From Amycolatopsis sulphurea (GTDB lineage: Bacteria; Actinomycetota; Actinomycetes; Mycobacteriales; Pseudonocardiaceae): DNA of 64,000 bases. The translations under genes and the position numbers were made by a program. Numbering within the stretch: position 1 is the first letter of the stretch; the number at the start of each line of letters is the position of its first letter. The DNA is taken from assembly GCF_002564045.1 (NCBI RefSeq), contig NZ_PDJK01000001.1, forward strand, positions 558,001-622,000, written 5' to 3'. The notes beneath the pieces were generated by a model. It was not told where the DNA came from. It ran no database searches and saw only the letters and a list, made by a program, of their open reading frames with translations. Positions 50,704 to 58,993 of this stretch are shown piece after piece.

Positions 50704-52815
50704 TCACGTCGGTACCGCCACCCCCTCCGGCATCGGCTCGAACCGCGCGTGCCGGCGGCTGAACGTCGCCGTTCCGGAGGTCAGGGAGCGCAGGTCGACC
50801 GCGTAGCGCAGCAGTTCCGCCGCCGGGATCTCGGCGTGCACGCGCGTGCGGCCGCCCTCGGCGGATTCGGTGCCCAGCACGCGGCCGCGGCGGGCGGACA
50901 GGTCGCCCAGCACGGTGCCCAGGTGGTCGTCCGGCAGGGTCACCTCGACCTCGTCGAGGGGCTCCAGCAGGGTGATCCGCCCGGCCGCGGCGGCCTCGCG
51001 CAGGGCGAGCGCACCCGCGGTCTGGAACGCCGCGTCGGACGAGTCGACGCTGTGCGCCTTGCCGTCGACGAGGGTGACCCGCACGTCGACGACCGGGTGG
51101 CCGTCCTGGAGCCCGCGCGCCAGCTGGGCCCGCACGCCCTTCTCCACGCTCGGGATGAACTGGTGCGGCACCGAGCCGCCGACCACCTTGTCCACGAACT
51201 CGAACCCGCCGCCGCGCGGCAGCGGCTGAACCTCGATGTCGCACACGGCGAACTGCCCGTGCCCGCCGGACTGTTTCACGTGCCGGCCGTGCCCGCTCGC
51301 CGCTTTCGCGAACGTGGCGCGCAGGCTGATCCGCACCGGTTCGGTCTCCACTTCCGCGCCGCCCGCGCGCAGCCGCGACAGCACCACGTCGGCGTGCGCC
51401 TCGCCCATGCACCACAGCACCAGCTGCCCGGTCTCCGCGTTCCGCTCCAGGCGCAACGTCGGATCGCCCGCCACGAGCCGGGAAAGGTTGCGGGCCAAGG
51501 TGTCCTCGTCGCTGCGGGTCTTCGCCACGACGGCCACCGGCAGCAGCGGCTCGGGCATCCGCCACGGCTTCATCACGAGCGGATCCTCCGGGGAGGACAC
51601 GGTGTCGCCGGTCTCCGCGGTGCCCACTTTGGTCAGTGCGCACAGATCACCGGCCACGCAGTAGGGCACCTCCCTCAGGTTCGGCCCGAGCGGTGAATAC
51701 AGGTGGGCCACGCGTTCGTCGGCGTCGTGGTCCTCGTGCCCGCGCTCGGCGAGCCCGTGCCCGGACACGTGCACCGCGTTCTCCGGCCGCAGCGTCCCGG
51801 AGAACATCCGCACGAGGGACACCCGGCCGACGTAGGAATCGACCGCGGTGCGCACCACTTCGGCGGCGAGCGGGCCGTCCGGATCGGCCCTCAGCGCTTC
51901 GTGCGGGCCGCCGTCCGGGGTGGTCACGCCGGGAGGCCGGTGCTCCAGCGGGGACGGGAAGGCCCGCACGATGCCGTCCAGCACCTCGGCCAGCCCGATC
52001 CCGCTCGTCGCGGACACCGGGATGACCGGGTGGAACGAGCCGCGCGCGACGGCCGTCTCCAGGTCCGCGATCAGCACCTCCTCGGCGATCTCCTCGCCGG
52101 CCAGGTAGCGGTCCATCAGTGTCTCGTCTTCGCTTTCCGCGATGATGCCCTCGATCAGCTCGTTGCGGGCCCCGGCCAGCCCGTCCAGCGCGCCCGGATC
52201 GGGTTCGCCGACGCGGGGCGGGTAGCCGCCGGCGTAGTCGTAGCGGCGCTGGGTGATCAGCCCGACGAGCCCTTCGCCGGCGGGCAGGTAGAGCGGCAGC
52301 ACGCCGTCGCCGAACGCGGCCCGGCAGGCGGAGATCTCGCCGAGCGGATCGGCACGGTGATGGTCGAGCCGGGACACCACGACCGCGCGTGGCATGCCGA
52401 CCGCGGCGCACTCCTCCCACACGGCCACCGTCGCCGCGTCCACGCCCTCCGCCGCGCAGACCACGAACAGCGCGGCGTCCGCGGCCCGCAGCCCGGCGCG
52501 CAGTTCACCGACGAAATCGGCGTACCCGGGGGTATCGATCAGGTTGATCTTGTGCCCGGCGTGCAGGATCGGCGCCACGGACAGGCCGACCGACCGCTGC
52601 TGCCGCACCGCGGCCGGATCGTGGTCGCACACCGTGGTGCCCTCCACGACCGAACCCGCGCGCGGCACCGTGCCGGAGGCGGCCAGCAGCGCCTCGGTGA
52701 GCGTGGTCTTGCCGGAGCCGGAAGGCCCGACCAGGACGACGTTGCGCACCTTGGCGGGGTCGGATACAGCGACGGCGGCCCCGGTGTCGGCGCTCCTGTT
52801 CTGCTTGTCGGCCAT
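50704..52815 (-). CDS. Elongation factor G-like GTPase (EF-G2 type)
   Basis: A 703-residue translational GTPase-like protein. The P-loop is GPSGSGKTT at about residue 33, in place of the AHIDAGKTT of canonical EF-G. DTPGYADF is the G3 motif and SRLDHHRAD stands for NKxD. Domains II-V follow, including GGHGQFAVCDIEVQPLP and PHQFIPSVEKGVRAQL. Actinobacteria carry such a second EF-G; its exact role is not settled. ATG 52815 has GAGGAGG upstream. It stands alone, divergent from the FAD oxidoreductase. Confidence 0.9.
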   Translation of the reverse strand: MADKQNRSADTGAAVAVSDPAKVRNVVLVGPSGSGKTTLTEALLAASGTVPRAGSVVEGTTVCDHDPAAVRQQRSVGLSVAPILHAGHKINLIDTPGYADFVGELRAGLRAADAALFVVCAAEGVDAATVAVWEECAAVGMPRAVVVSRLDHHRADPLGEISACRAAFGDGVLPLYLPAGEGLVGLITQRRYDYAGGYPPRVGEPDPGALDGLAGARNELIEGIIAESEDETLMDRYLAGEEIAEEVLIADLETAVARGSFHPVIPVSATSGIGLAEVLDGIVRAFPSPLEHRPPGVTTPDGGPHEALRADPDGPLAAEVVRTAVDSYVGRVSLVRMFSGTLRPENAVHVSGHGLAERGHEDHDADERVAHLYSPLGPNLREVPYCVAGDLCALTKVGTAETGDTVSSPEDPLVMKPWRMPEPLLPVAVVAKTRSDEDTLARNLSRLVAGDPTLRLERNAETGQLVLWCMGEAHADVVLSRLRAGGAEVETEPVRISLRATFAKAASGHGRHVKQSGGHGQFAVCDIEVQPLPRGGGFEFVDKVVGGSVPHQFIPSVEKGVRAQLARGLQDGHPVVDVRVTLVDGKAHSVDSSDAAFQTAGALALREAAAAGRITLLEPLDEVEVTLPDDHLGTVLGDLSARRGRVLGTESAEGGRTRVHAEIPAAELLRYAVDLRSLTSGTATFSRRHARFEPMPEGVAVPT

Positions 52816-52907
52816 GACGGCCTCCTCGGCGGAAGACGGGTGAACACCTGTGTCCCCGATCACACACCCGATATCCTGGCGAGGCAAGGCGCGGAGGGGG
52901 GACTGCG

Positions 52908-54344
52908 ATGACGATCAGCAGGCGGGTGTTCCTGGGGCTGACCGGGGCGGCGGTGCCGTTCGCGGCGGGGTTGTCCGGTCCGGTGCCGGACCGGTGGGAG
53001 CGCTTGCGCCGTCGCCTGGCCGGGCCGCTGCTCCGCCCGGGTGACGCGGGCTACGACGCCGCGCGCCGCGGCTTCTTCGCGATGTACGACCGACGCCCGG
53101 CCGCGGTGGCCGGCTGCGCCCGTCGCGAGGACGTCCAGGCCTGTGTGGATTTCGCGGCGAGGCAAGGGATTCCGCTGGCCGCGCGGTCCGGCGGGCACAG
53201 CTATCCCGGATATTCCACTGTGGACGATGGGCTGGTGGCCGACCTGGCCCGGCTGAACCGGATCGAGCTGCACGAGGGCGGCCAGGTGACGATCGGCGCG
53301 GGCGCCCGGCTGGGTGCGGTGTACGCGGTGCTCGCCGCGGCGGGCCGGGCGTTGCCCGCGGGGACCTGCCCGACCGTCGGCATCGCCGGGCTCACCCTCG
53401 GTGGCGGGCTCGGTGTGCTCGGCCGCAAGTACGGGCTGACCTGCGATCTGCTGGAGTCGGCCGAGCTGGTGACCGCGGACGGGACCTGTCACACGGTCTC
53501 CGCGGCGAGCCGCCCGGAGCTGTTCTGGGCGCTGCGCGGCGGCGGGGGAGGGAACTTCGGTATCGTCACCTCGTTCACCTTCCGCACCGTGCCCGCACCC
53601 GGGCTGACCACGTTCGACGTGCAGTTCCCACCCGCCGCGGCGGCCACGCTGTTCGCCGCCTGGCAGGACTGGCAGCCGCGGATGCCGGACGAGCTGTGGG
53701 CCGATCTGGGCCTTGGCGCGTCCGCGGCCAACCTCGGCGGCTGCTTCGTCGGCCCGCGTACCCGGCTCACCCCGGTGCTCGACACGCTCGTCCGCCAGGT
53801 CGGCACGCCGTTGAAACGGGCCGAGCAGGAGCGCGGCTTTTTGGACACGATGGAGTGGTTCGCCGGGTGCGGGGACCTGTCGTCCGCTTCGTGCCGTCCG
53901 GGCTGGGACGGCGGGGGAGGAGGCGTGGAACAGCGCTCCTACGTGGCGACCTCCCGGATGCTGAGGCGCCCTGCCCCGGATCCCGCCGCGGTGGTCGCGG
54001 CCCTGACCGCGAACCCGGACACCTACACGATCGTGGACGGCGGCGGGGGCGCGATCGCCCGCGGCGATTCGGCGTATGCACACCGGTCCGCGCTGGCGAG
54101 CTTCCAGTTCACGCAACCGGTGGCGCCCGGCGGCGAGGCCGCGGCCCGCCGGGAGATCGGCCGGATCCGGGACGGTCTCGGCACGGAGTTCGGCACCACC
54201 GGCTACGTCAACTACCTGGACCCGGAGATGCCGGACTGGGGCCGCGCCTACTACGGCGAGCACCTGCCGCGGCTGCGCGCGATCGCCCATCGGTACGACC
54301 CGGACGGGGTGTTCTCCTTTCCCCGCGCGCTGATCCGCGCCTAA
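52908..54344 (+). CDS. FAD-binding oxidoreductase, berberine-bridge type, Tat-exported
   Basis: A 478-residue flavoprotein with an N-terminal twin-arginine motif (SRRVFLGL) and hydrophobic run, so it probably acts outside the cytoplasm. The PCMH FAD domain carries RSGGHSYPGYS with His97 and GTCPTVGIAGLTLGGG with Cys154, the two positions that bind FAD covalently in bicovalent BBE-like oxidases. The C-terminal BBE segment YYGEHLPRLRAIAHRYDPDGVFSFP is present. Substrate unknown; family members oxidise sugars or secondary metabolites. ATG 52908 has GGAGGGGGGA upstream. Confidence 0.88.
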   Translation: MTISRRVFLGLTGAAVPFAAGLSGPVPDRWERLRRRLAGPLLRPGDAGYDAARRGFFAMYDRRPAAVAGCARREDVQACVDFAARQGIPLAARSGGHSYPGYSTVDDGLVADLARLNRIELHEGGQVTIGAGARLGAVYAVLAAAGRALPAGTCPTVGIAGLTLGGGLGVLGRKYGLTCDLLESAELVTADGTCHTVSAASRPELFWALRGGGGGNFGIVTSFTFRTVPAPGLTTFDVQFPPAAAATLFAAWQDWQPRMPDELWADLGLGASAANLGGCFVGPRTRLTPVLDTLVRQVGTPLKRAEQERGFLDTMEWFAGCGDLSSASCRPGWDGGGGGVEQRSYVATSRMLRRPAPDPAAVVAALTANPDTYTIVDGGGGAIARGDSAYAHRSALASFQFTQPVAPGGEAAARREIGRIRDGLGTEFGTTGYVNYLDPEMPDWGRAYYGEHLPRLRAIAHRYDPDGVFSFPRALIRA

Positions 54345-54361
54345 CCGTCCACAGTAGACGA

Positions 54362-54682
54362 TCAGGGAATTCCGGCCAGCCGCACCAGTGCGGCTGTTGC
54401 GGCGGCGGCGAGCACCACCAGTACGAACGGCGCCTTCCGCCACGCGAGCACACCCCCGACGAGCACCCCGGCCGGACGGGCGAATCCGGCGTAGTCGTGG
54501 CCCTCGATGAGCGCACTGGTCGCGACCAGCGCCGCCAGCAGGACCACCGCGGCCAGCGTCATCAACCGCTCGGCGCGGGCGGACAGGTGCACCCGGTTCC
54601 GCAGCGCCGGTCCGGCGAACCGGAACCCGAACGTGCCCAGACCCAGCACCCCCACGGCGATCAGCAATTCCGTGGCATCCAT
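54362..54682 (-). CDS. azlD: AzlD-family branched-chain amino acid transport subunit
   Basis: A 106-residue membrane protein with three to four helices, family AzlD. The ATG at 54682 overlaps the azlC stop. It works as the small partner of AzlC in export of branched-chain amino acids or analogues. Convergent with the FAD oxidoreductase; the 17-bp gap holds a GTCCACAGTAGAC palindrome. Confidence 0.85.
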   Translation of the reverse strand: MDATELLIAVGVLGLGTFGFRFAGPALRNRVHLSARAERLMTLAAVVLLAALVATSALIEGHDYAGFARPAGVLVGGVLAWRKAPFVLVVLAAAATAALVRLAGIP

Positions 54683-55368
54683 CAGCAGGCCGCCTTCGGT
54701 TCCTTGGCCGCGGCGCCCGCGACCACGCCGACCATCGCGAGCAGGACCGGCAGCCCGGCGGGCAGCAGTGGCGCCGAGGCGAGCGCCACCACCACGCCGA
54801 TCAGCACCGGCAGCCGGAAAGCCCGCTCACGCAACGACGGCAGCACCAGCGCCAGCAGCACCGCGGGGAACGCGGCGTCCAAGCCGAACGCGTCGGTGTC
54901 GTGGATCGCGGTGCCGGCGAAAGCGCCGACCACCACCCCGACGTTCCAGCAGGCGAATAGCCCGATCCCGCACGCCCAGTACGCCGCGCGCCGGCGATCG
55001 GCGTCCCGCTGGGCCAGCGCGAACGCCACCGACTCGTCGATCATCAGGTGGCTGCCCACTGCTCGCGCGAGCCGTCCGCGGCCGAACACATCGCCCACCG
55101 CGAAGCCGAACGGCACGTGCCGCGCGTTCACCAGCAGCCCGGCCGCGACCGCGGCGAGGGGATTGCCGCCGGAGGCCACGATCCCGACGAACATGAACTG
55201 CGAAGCGCCGGCGAAGACCAGCAGGGACAACACCATCGGTGCCCACAGCGGGAAGCCGGAACTCACCGTGATGGCACCGTAGGACACGCCGACGAGGGTG
55301 TCGGCCAGGCACACCAGGCCGATGTCGCGGGCGAGGCCGCGATCGAGTGTTCGCCATATCGAACGCAT
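54682..55368 (-). CDS. azlC: AzlC-family amino acid exporter
   Basis: A 228-residue membrane protein with seven to eight helices and the family blocks VFAGASQFMFVGIVASGGNP, LLVNARHVPFGFA and HLMIDESVAFALAQ. It pairs with AzlD to export branched-chain amino acids. It is divergent from an XRE-cupin regulator, with a palindrome in the shared region, so it is likely under that regulator's control. Confidence 0.9.
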   Translation of the reverse strand: MRSIWRTLDRGLARDIGLVCLADTLVGVSYGAITVSSGFPLWAPMVLSLLVFAGASQFMFVGIVASGGNPLAAVAAGLLVNARHVPFGFAVGDVFGRGRLARAVGSHLMIDESVAFALAQRDADRRRAAYWACGIGLFACWNVGVVVGAFAGTAIHDTDAFGLDAAFPAVLLALVLPSLRERAFRLPVLIGVVVALASAPLLPAGLPVLLAMVGVVAGAAAKEPKAAC

Positions 55369-55396
55369 AGTGCCCTATGCTGAACACGGCACCACC

Positions 55397-55414
55397 TGTT
55401 CGTCAAGACGAACA
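55397..55414. promoter_or_regulatory. 18-bp palindrome between azlC and its regulator
   Basis: TGTTCGTC-AA-GACGAACA, a perfect eight-base inverted repeat, overlaps the ribosome site region of the XRE-cupin gene and lies 29 bases from azlC. It is the obvious operator for autoregulation and control of azlCD. Confidence 0.65.
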
Positions 55415-55436
55415 AGGAGACTGAGGGAGCGAACAC

Positions 55437-56000
55437 ATGTCGCAGGACACGTCCAGTGCGCCGCTGGAGATCATCGCCGAGTCGCTGCGCCGCGAGCGGA
55501 CCCGGGCCGGGCTGTCTCTGACCGAGTTGGCCCGCCGCGCCGGTCTCGCGAAATCCACGCTCTCGCAACTGGAATCCGGGTTCGGCAACCCGAGCGTGGA
55601 GACGCTGTGGGCGCTCGGCGTCGCCCTCGACGTGCCGTTCTCCCGGCTGGTCGAACCGGGTCGCCCGCAGGTCCGCGTGATCCGCTCGGGCAGCGGGCCG
55701 ACGGTGTTCGCCGAACACGCCGACTACGCGTGCACTCTGCTGTCGGCGTGCCCCTCCGCGGCGCGGCGGGACATGTACCTGATCCGCGCCGAACCGGGCA
55801 ACCCGCGACGGTCGGATCCGCACATGAACGGCGTGGTCGAGCACATCGTCCTGTGCGCGGGGCGCGCCCGGGTCGGCCTCGCCGACGACCCCGTCGAGCT
55901 GCGGCCCGGTGATTACATCGCCTACCCCGGGGACGTGCGGCACGTGTTCGAGGCGCTGGAACCCGGCACGTTCGGCGTGGAGGTGTCCGAATACTCGTGA
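55437..56000 (+). CDS. XRE-cupin transcriptional regulator
   Basis: A 187-residue protein. Residues 8-65 form an XRE helix-turn-helix (GLSLTELARRAGLAKSTLSQLESGFGNPSVETLW, recognised by the STLSQLE recognition helix). Residues 110-185 form a cupin with HMNGVVEHIVLCAGRARVG and LRPGDYIAYPGDVRHVFEAL. Such proteins sense a small ligand in the cupin pocket and often control AzlCD exporters encoded next to them. ATG 55437. Confidence 0.9.
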   Translation: MSQDTSSAPLEIIAESLRRERTRAGLSLTELARRAGLAKSTLSQLESGFGNPSVETLWALGVALDVPFSRLVEPGRPQVRVIRSGSGPTVFAEHADYACTLLSACPSAARRDMYLIRAEPGNPRRSDPHMNGVVEHIVLCAGRARVGLADDPVELRPGDYIAYPGDVRHVFEALEPGTFGVEVSEYS

Positions 56001-56001
56001 C

Positions 56002-57300
56002 TCACCTCTTCGCGGCCTTGATCAGCACCTGCAATGCCGCCACAAGGCAGGCGACGGCGGTGCCGAGCAGGATCGCGACGACGAACAGGACGTTCCTGGA
56101 CCGGTCTTCGGCGCCTTGGTCGAGCGTCGCGTAGGTGATCGGGCCGAGTTCGCCGTGGCCCAGCCAGGACAGCTGGTTCGGTACCTGCAGCGGCGGTGCC
56201 GCCTGCGTGACCGTCTCAAGTGGACTGAGCGTGCCGCTGTCCACGTGGACGGTGAGGGCTCTCGGCCGGACCGCGGCGAACCCGGTGGCCGACCGGATGT
56301 CGATCCCCTTGAGCCGGAACGGATCCGAGGAGACCGGTGGCAGCGACACCACCGACCGCGAGGCGGAACTCTGCTGGAACGATCCGACGACGGTGCCGTT
56401 GTAGAAGTCGGCGGTGCCCTGCGTTCCGGAGAGCACCTGGTAGCCGCCGGCGGAGTCGACCCGGGTGACACCGGCCCGGTGTCCGTTCCCCGGTGCGAAG
56501 CGAAGCCCGCCGGACAGCGCGATCCCCCAGCGATGATCGGCGGAGCCGGTCGAGATCACCTGGAGTGACAGCAATGTCGACCCGCCCGGATCCTGCGGGA
56601 AGTACTGGACGGAGACGGTCATCTCGGCGGCCGGGTCGGCCGCGAACACCCGCAGGACCGCGTCGTCGGGTTCCGGTGCGGACACCGGCGCGGTGAAGTA
56701 GGAAAGCCCGCTGAACGACACCAGCCCCAGCAGCATGGCGATCAGCATCAGGGCACCGACCTCCGCGAGGACCACCTTGCCCCAGGACGCGGCCAGCCCG
56801 GCAAGCACGCCGACGAAGACGATGAACAAGCCCACCTGGATCAGCAGCCCGCCGACGTCGGACACGCTGGTGTCGATCCGGCTGAGGATCAACAGCTGGT
56901 CGAACGGCACCGCTACCACGGCCAGCGCAACGAGCACGACCACCGTCCACCGGCTTCGCCGTGGCACCGGACCCCGGAAGGCGAGAGCCAGCACGGCGAC
57001 CGCCGCGGTCGCGGGGATCTCGGCAGCGGTCCGAAGCTCCCGGCTCATCAGCCACACCGCGAGCGCGAGCAGGAGCGGCACGAGGACGCAGTAGACGACC
57101 GACGAGCCACGGCTCGGCCGCCGTTCCGGTACCGCAGGCGGTGCCTTCTCTGGCTGGGCTCGCGCATCCTCGGCCTGCGCCACCCGCCGTCCGGGTACCG
57201 CCCGCGGGCGCGCCGTGACCAGCCTGCCCAGCAGTGCTCCGACCACCGCCGACCCTGCCACGAGAAGGAACTTCCGGTACCGGGCCGGGCCGTCAGCCAC
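56002..57300 (-). CDS. Membrane protein of unknown function
   Basis: A 432-residue protein I do not recognise. Residues 8-26 and about 66-200 contain five to six hydrophobic helices. Residues 210-395 form a beta-rich extracytoplasmic region without cysteines, and a final helix lies near 405-425. GTG 57300 has GGAGGAGG upstream. It lies convergent to the XRE-cupin gene (one base apart) and next to P450 remnants. Topology suggests a surface or sensor domain held between helices. Confidence 0.7.
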   Translation of the reverse strand: MADGPARYRKFLLVAGSAVVGALLGRLVTARPRAVPGRRVAQAEDARAQPEKAPPAVPERRPSRGSSVVYCVLVPLLLALAVWLMSRELRTAAEIPATAAVAVLALAFRGPVPRRSRWTVVVLVALAVVAVPFDQLLILSRIDTSVSDVGGLLIQVGLFIVFVGVLAGLAASWGKVVLAEVGALMLIAMLLGLVSFSGLSYFTAPVSAPEPDDAVLRVFAADPAAEMTVSVQYFPQDPGGSTLLSLQVISTGSADHRWGIALSGGLRFAPGNGHRAGVTRVDSAGGYQVLSGTQGTADFYNGTVVGSFQQSSASRSVVSLPPVSSDPFRLKGIDIRSATGFAAVRPRALTVHVDSGTLSPLETVTQAAPPLQVPNQLSWLGHGELGPITYATLDQGAEDRSRNVLFVVAILLGTAVACLVAALQVLIKAAKR

Positions 57301-57360
57301 CGAGTTCCTCCTCCTGGCGATCTTTCGCGCACCGAGGAGTCGTGACGACGTGGACAGCCG

Positions 57361-57620
57361 TTACGCGACGCCTCCAAGCCGGACGGGAAGGCTGCGTACG
57401 GCATGGAAGAAGTGCGACCGCCAGGCCACTTCCGCCGCCGAGACGGCAAGGCGGCGAACGCGATCTCCGCCTCCAGCCGAGCCAGGGGAGCGCCGAGACA
57501 GTAGTGGATACCGTGCCCGAACCCGAGATGGAGTGAGTAGGCACGGCAGTTGCGGTGGGTGACCTGCGGGCCGAGATTGCCACGCCCGCGTCCGGCGAAG
57601 CGCTGTCGGCTCCGGTCCGT
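57361..57620 (-). pseudogene. Cytochrome P450 C-terminal remnant
   Basis: The haem-binding signature is readable as [20 protein letters not shown] (57430-57524), followed by AEIAFAAL. After a frame change the end is [16 protein letters not shown] with a stop at 57361. Upstream (to 57620) only fragments such as [13 protein letters not shown] survive. Several frameshifts and no 5' two thirds, so it is a dead fragment of a class I bacterial P450. Confidence 0.8.
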
Positions 57621-57667
57621 CGCTGATGCCGTAGTCCAAAAATGGCCACGGCATGGATCGTCTGCCT

Positions 57668-57707
57668 GCGTGAACGGTGAAGGGTTGCCGCCCTTCACCG
57701 TTCACGC
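57668..57707. terminator. Seventeen-base-pair hairpin
   Basis: Perfect arms GCGTGAACGGTGAAGGG and CCCTTCACCGTTCACGC, loop TTGCCG. The inner GTGAAGGG resembles the palindrome family elsewhere in the window, but the arms differ. It may be an old terminator of the P450 gene. Confidence 0.5.
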
Positions 57708-58253
57708 ATGTAGATGAGGTTAAACGGGGTGGAAGTCGACCGTCACCAACCCCGCTCGGCCAGCCGATGCGGCTCCGGCAGCTCCTCGACGTTGATCCCG
57801 TGGTCTGAAGTTGACATTCGTTGCTGGGCTTCTTTGAGGTTGGCGCGTAACGTCGAACATGGATGACGTGCGCTTCGACAAGTCCAACAGGCGCGAAAGT
57901 CTCGATCTCGGGAACGTTGAACGTCGAGCATGTTCGGAGTGTGGGAGGCTCCTTCCGTGTGGGGGAGGCGAAATCGTTTCGCAATGCCCGCTCGGCGGTG
58001 GCCGACCTAGGAGGAAGCCTGGAAGGACTTCTGGACGAAACTCGCCATGATCTTGGGTGGGGATGTCGCCAGAGGAGCAGCAGGAGTGCATTGATGCGGC
58101 AGCTGAACTGAAAACGAGAATTGACGCGAGCGCGTCTCGCTGCCGCTCATGGCGGAGAGAGAGGGAGACGGCTGTCGTTGTCGAACGACTTCGGGGGCGG
58201 CTCCTTGACTGGGATGGACGGGCTCGTGTGCTGGGCGGGGTGCGCCGCAGCTT
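57708..58253. other. Lower-GC stretch without recognised genes
   Basis: About 545 bases of visibly lower GC than the flanks. Short frames exist on both strands, for example a minus-strand 24-codon frame from a TCAACTTC region ending LAERGW and a plus-strand frame with RSAVADLGGSLEGLL, but none belongs to a family I know. It precedes a decayed insertion sequence, so laterally acquired DNA is likely. Confidence 0.45.
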
Positions 58254-58993
58254 AGAGCGTGTCTTACGTGGTGTTTTGTTGTTGATGCGGCTTGATCTCG
58301 GTCGTGGTTGATCGTTTGTCCTTCCGGCTCGTGCCGGACGAGCTGTGGGAGCTGGTCGAGTCGTTGATTCTGGCATTCGAGGTGCGTCCGCAAGGTGGTG
58401 GAACGGCGTCGTTGGACGCGCGGCCGGTGTTCACCGCGATCGTGTATGTGCTGAGCAGTGGCTGTGCCTGCGGGATTTGCCACCCTCGTTCGGCGTGTCC
58501 TTTCAGACCGCGCACAGCCGCTTCGCGCAGTGGACCGAAGTCGGACCCTGGTGCGACCTTCACGGTGTCCTGCTCGACGAACTCGGCAGCCATGGACTGC
58601 TCGACTGGAGCCGCGCGATCGTGGACGGTGCCAGTGTTCGTGCGAAAAAGGGGATCGCTGACCGGTCCCAGCCCGGTCGACCGCGGCAAGCCCGGCTCAA
58701 AGATCCACGTGCTGTCCGAGCGATCCGGGCTTGCCGCTCGTAGTCGCGATCTCCGCCGCCAACACCCACGACCCGGCCGCACTCAAGCCCCTGGTGATGG
58801 CGATCCCAGCAGTGAAATCCCGCCGTGGCCCACGGCGGTGCAGACCCGGCAAGCCGCACGCGGACAAGGCCTACGACCAGCCCGCCCTGCGCCGCTGGGT
58901 ACGTGATCAGAGCATCGCGGTGCGTATCGCCCGCAACGGCATCGAATCCGCCGAGAAAATCGGCCGGCACCGCTGGGTGGTCGAACGAACCTT
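58254..58993 (+). pseudogene. IS5-family transposase, frameshifted and split by a group II intron
   Basis: Successive frames give a continuous IS5-family DDE transposase: LVPDELWELVESLILAFE and TASLDARPVFTAIVYVL (frame 1), then DLPPSFGVSFQTAHSRFAQW, LDWSRAIVDGASVRAKKG (frame 2), then KPGSKIHVLSERSG, VVAISAANTHDPAAL, GKPHADKAYDQPALRRW and IGRHRWVVERT. Single-base losses near 58472, 58655 and 58740 break it. Asp in VDGASV and Asp in ADKAYD are two of the catalytic acids. It stops at GAACGAACCTT where an intron begins (58994). The left end is near GAGCGTGTCTTACG at 58255. Inactive. Confidence 0.82.

Noticed and set aside
57743..57850. Minus-strand small peptide frames ending LAERGW as a RiPP precursor
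   Set aside because: No maturation, protease or transport genes of a RiPP system nearby and no recognisable core or recognition motif.
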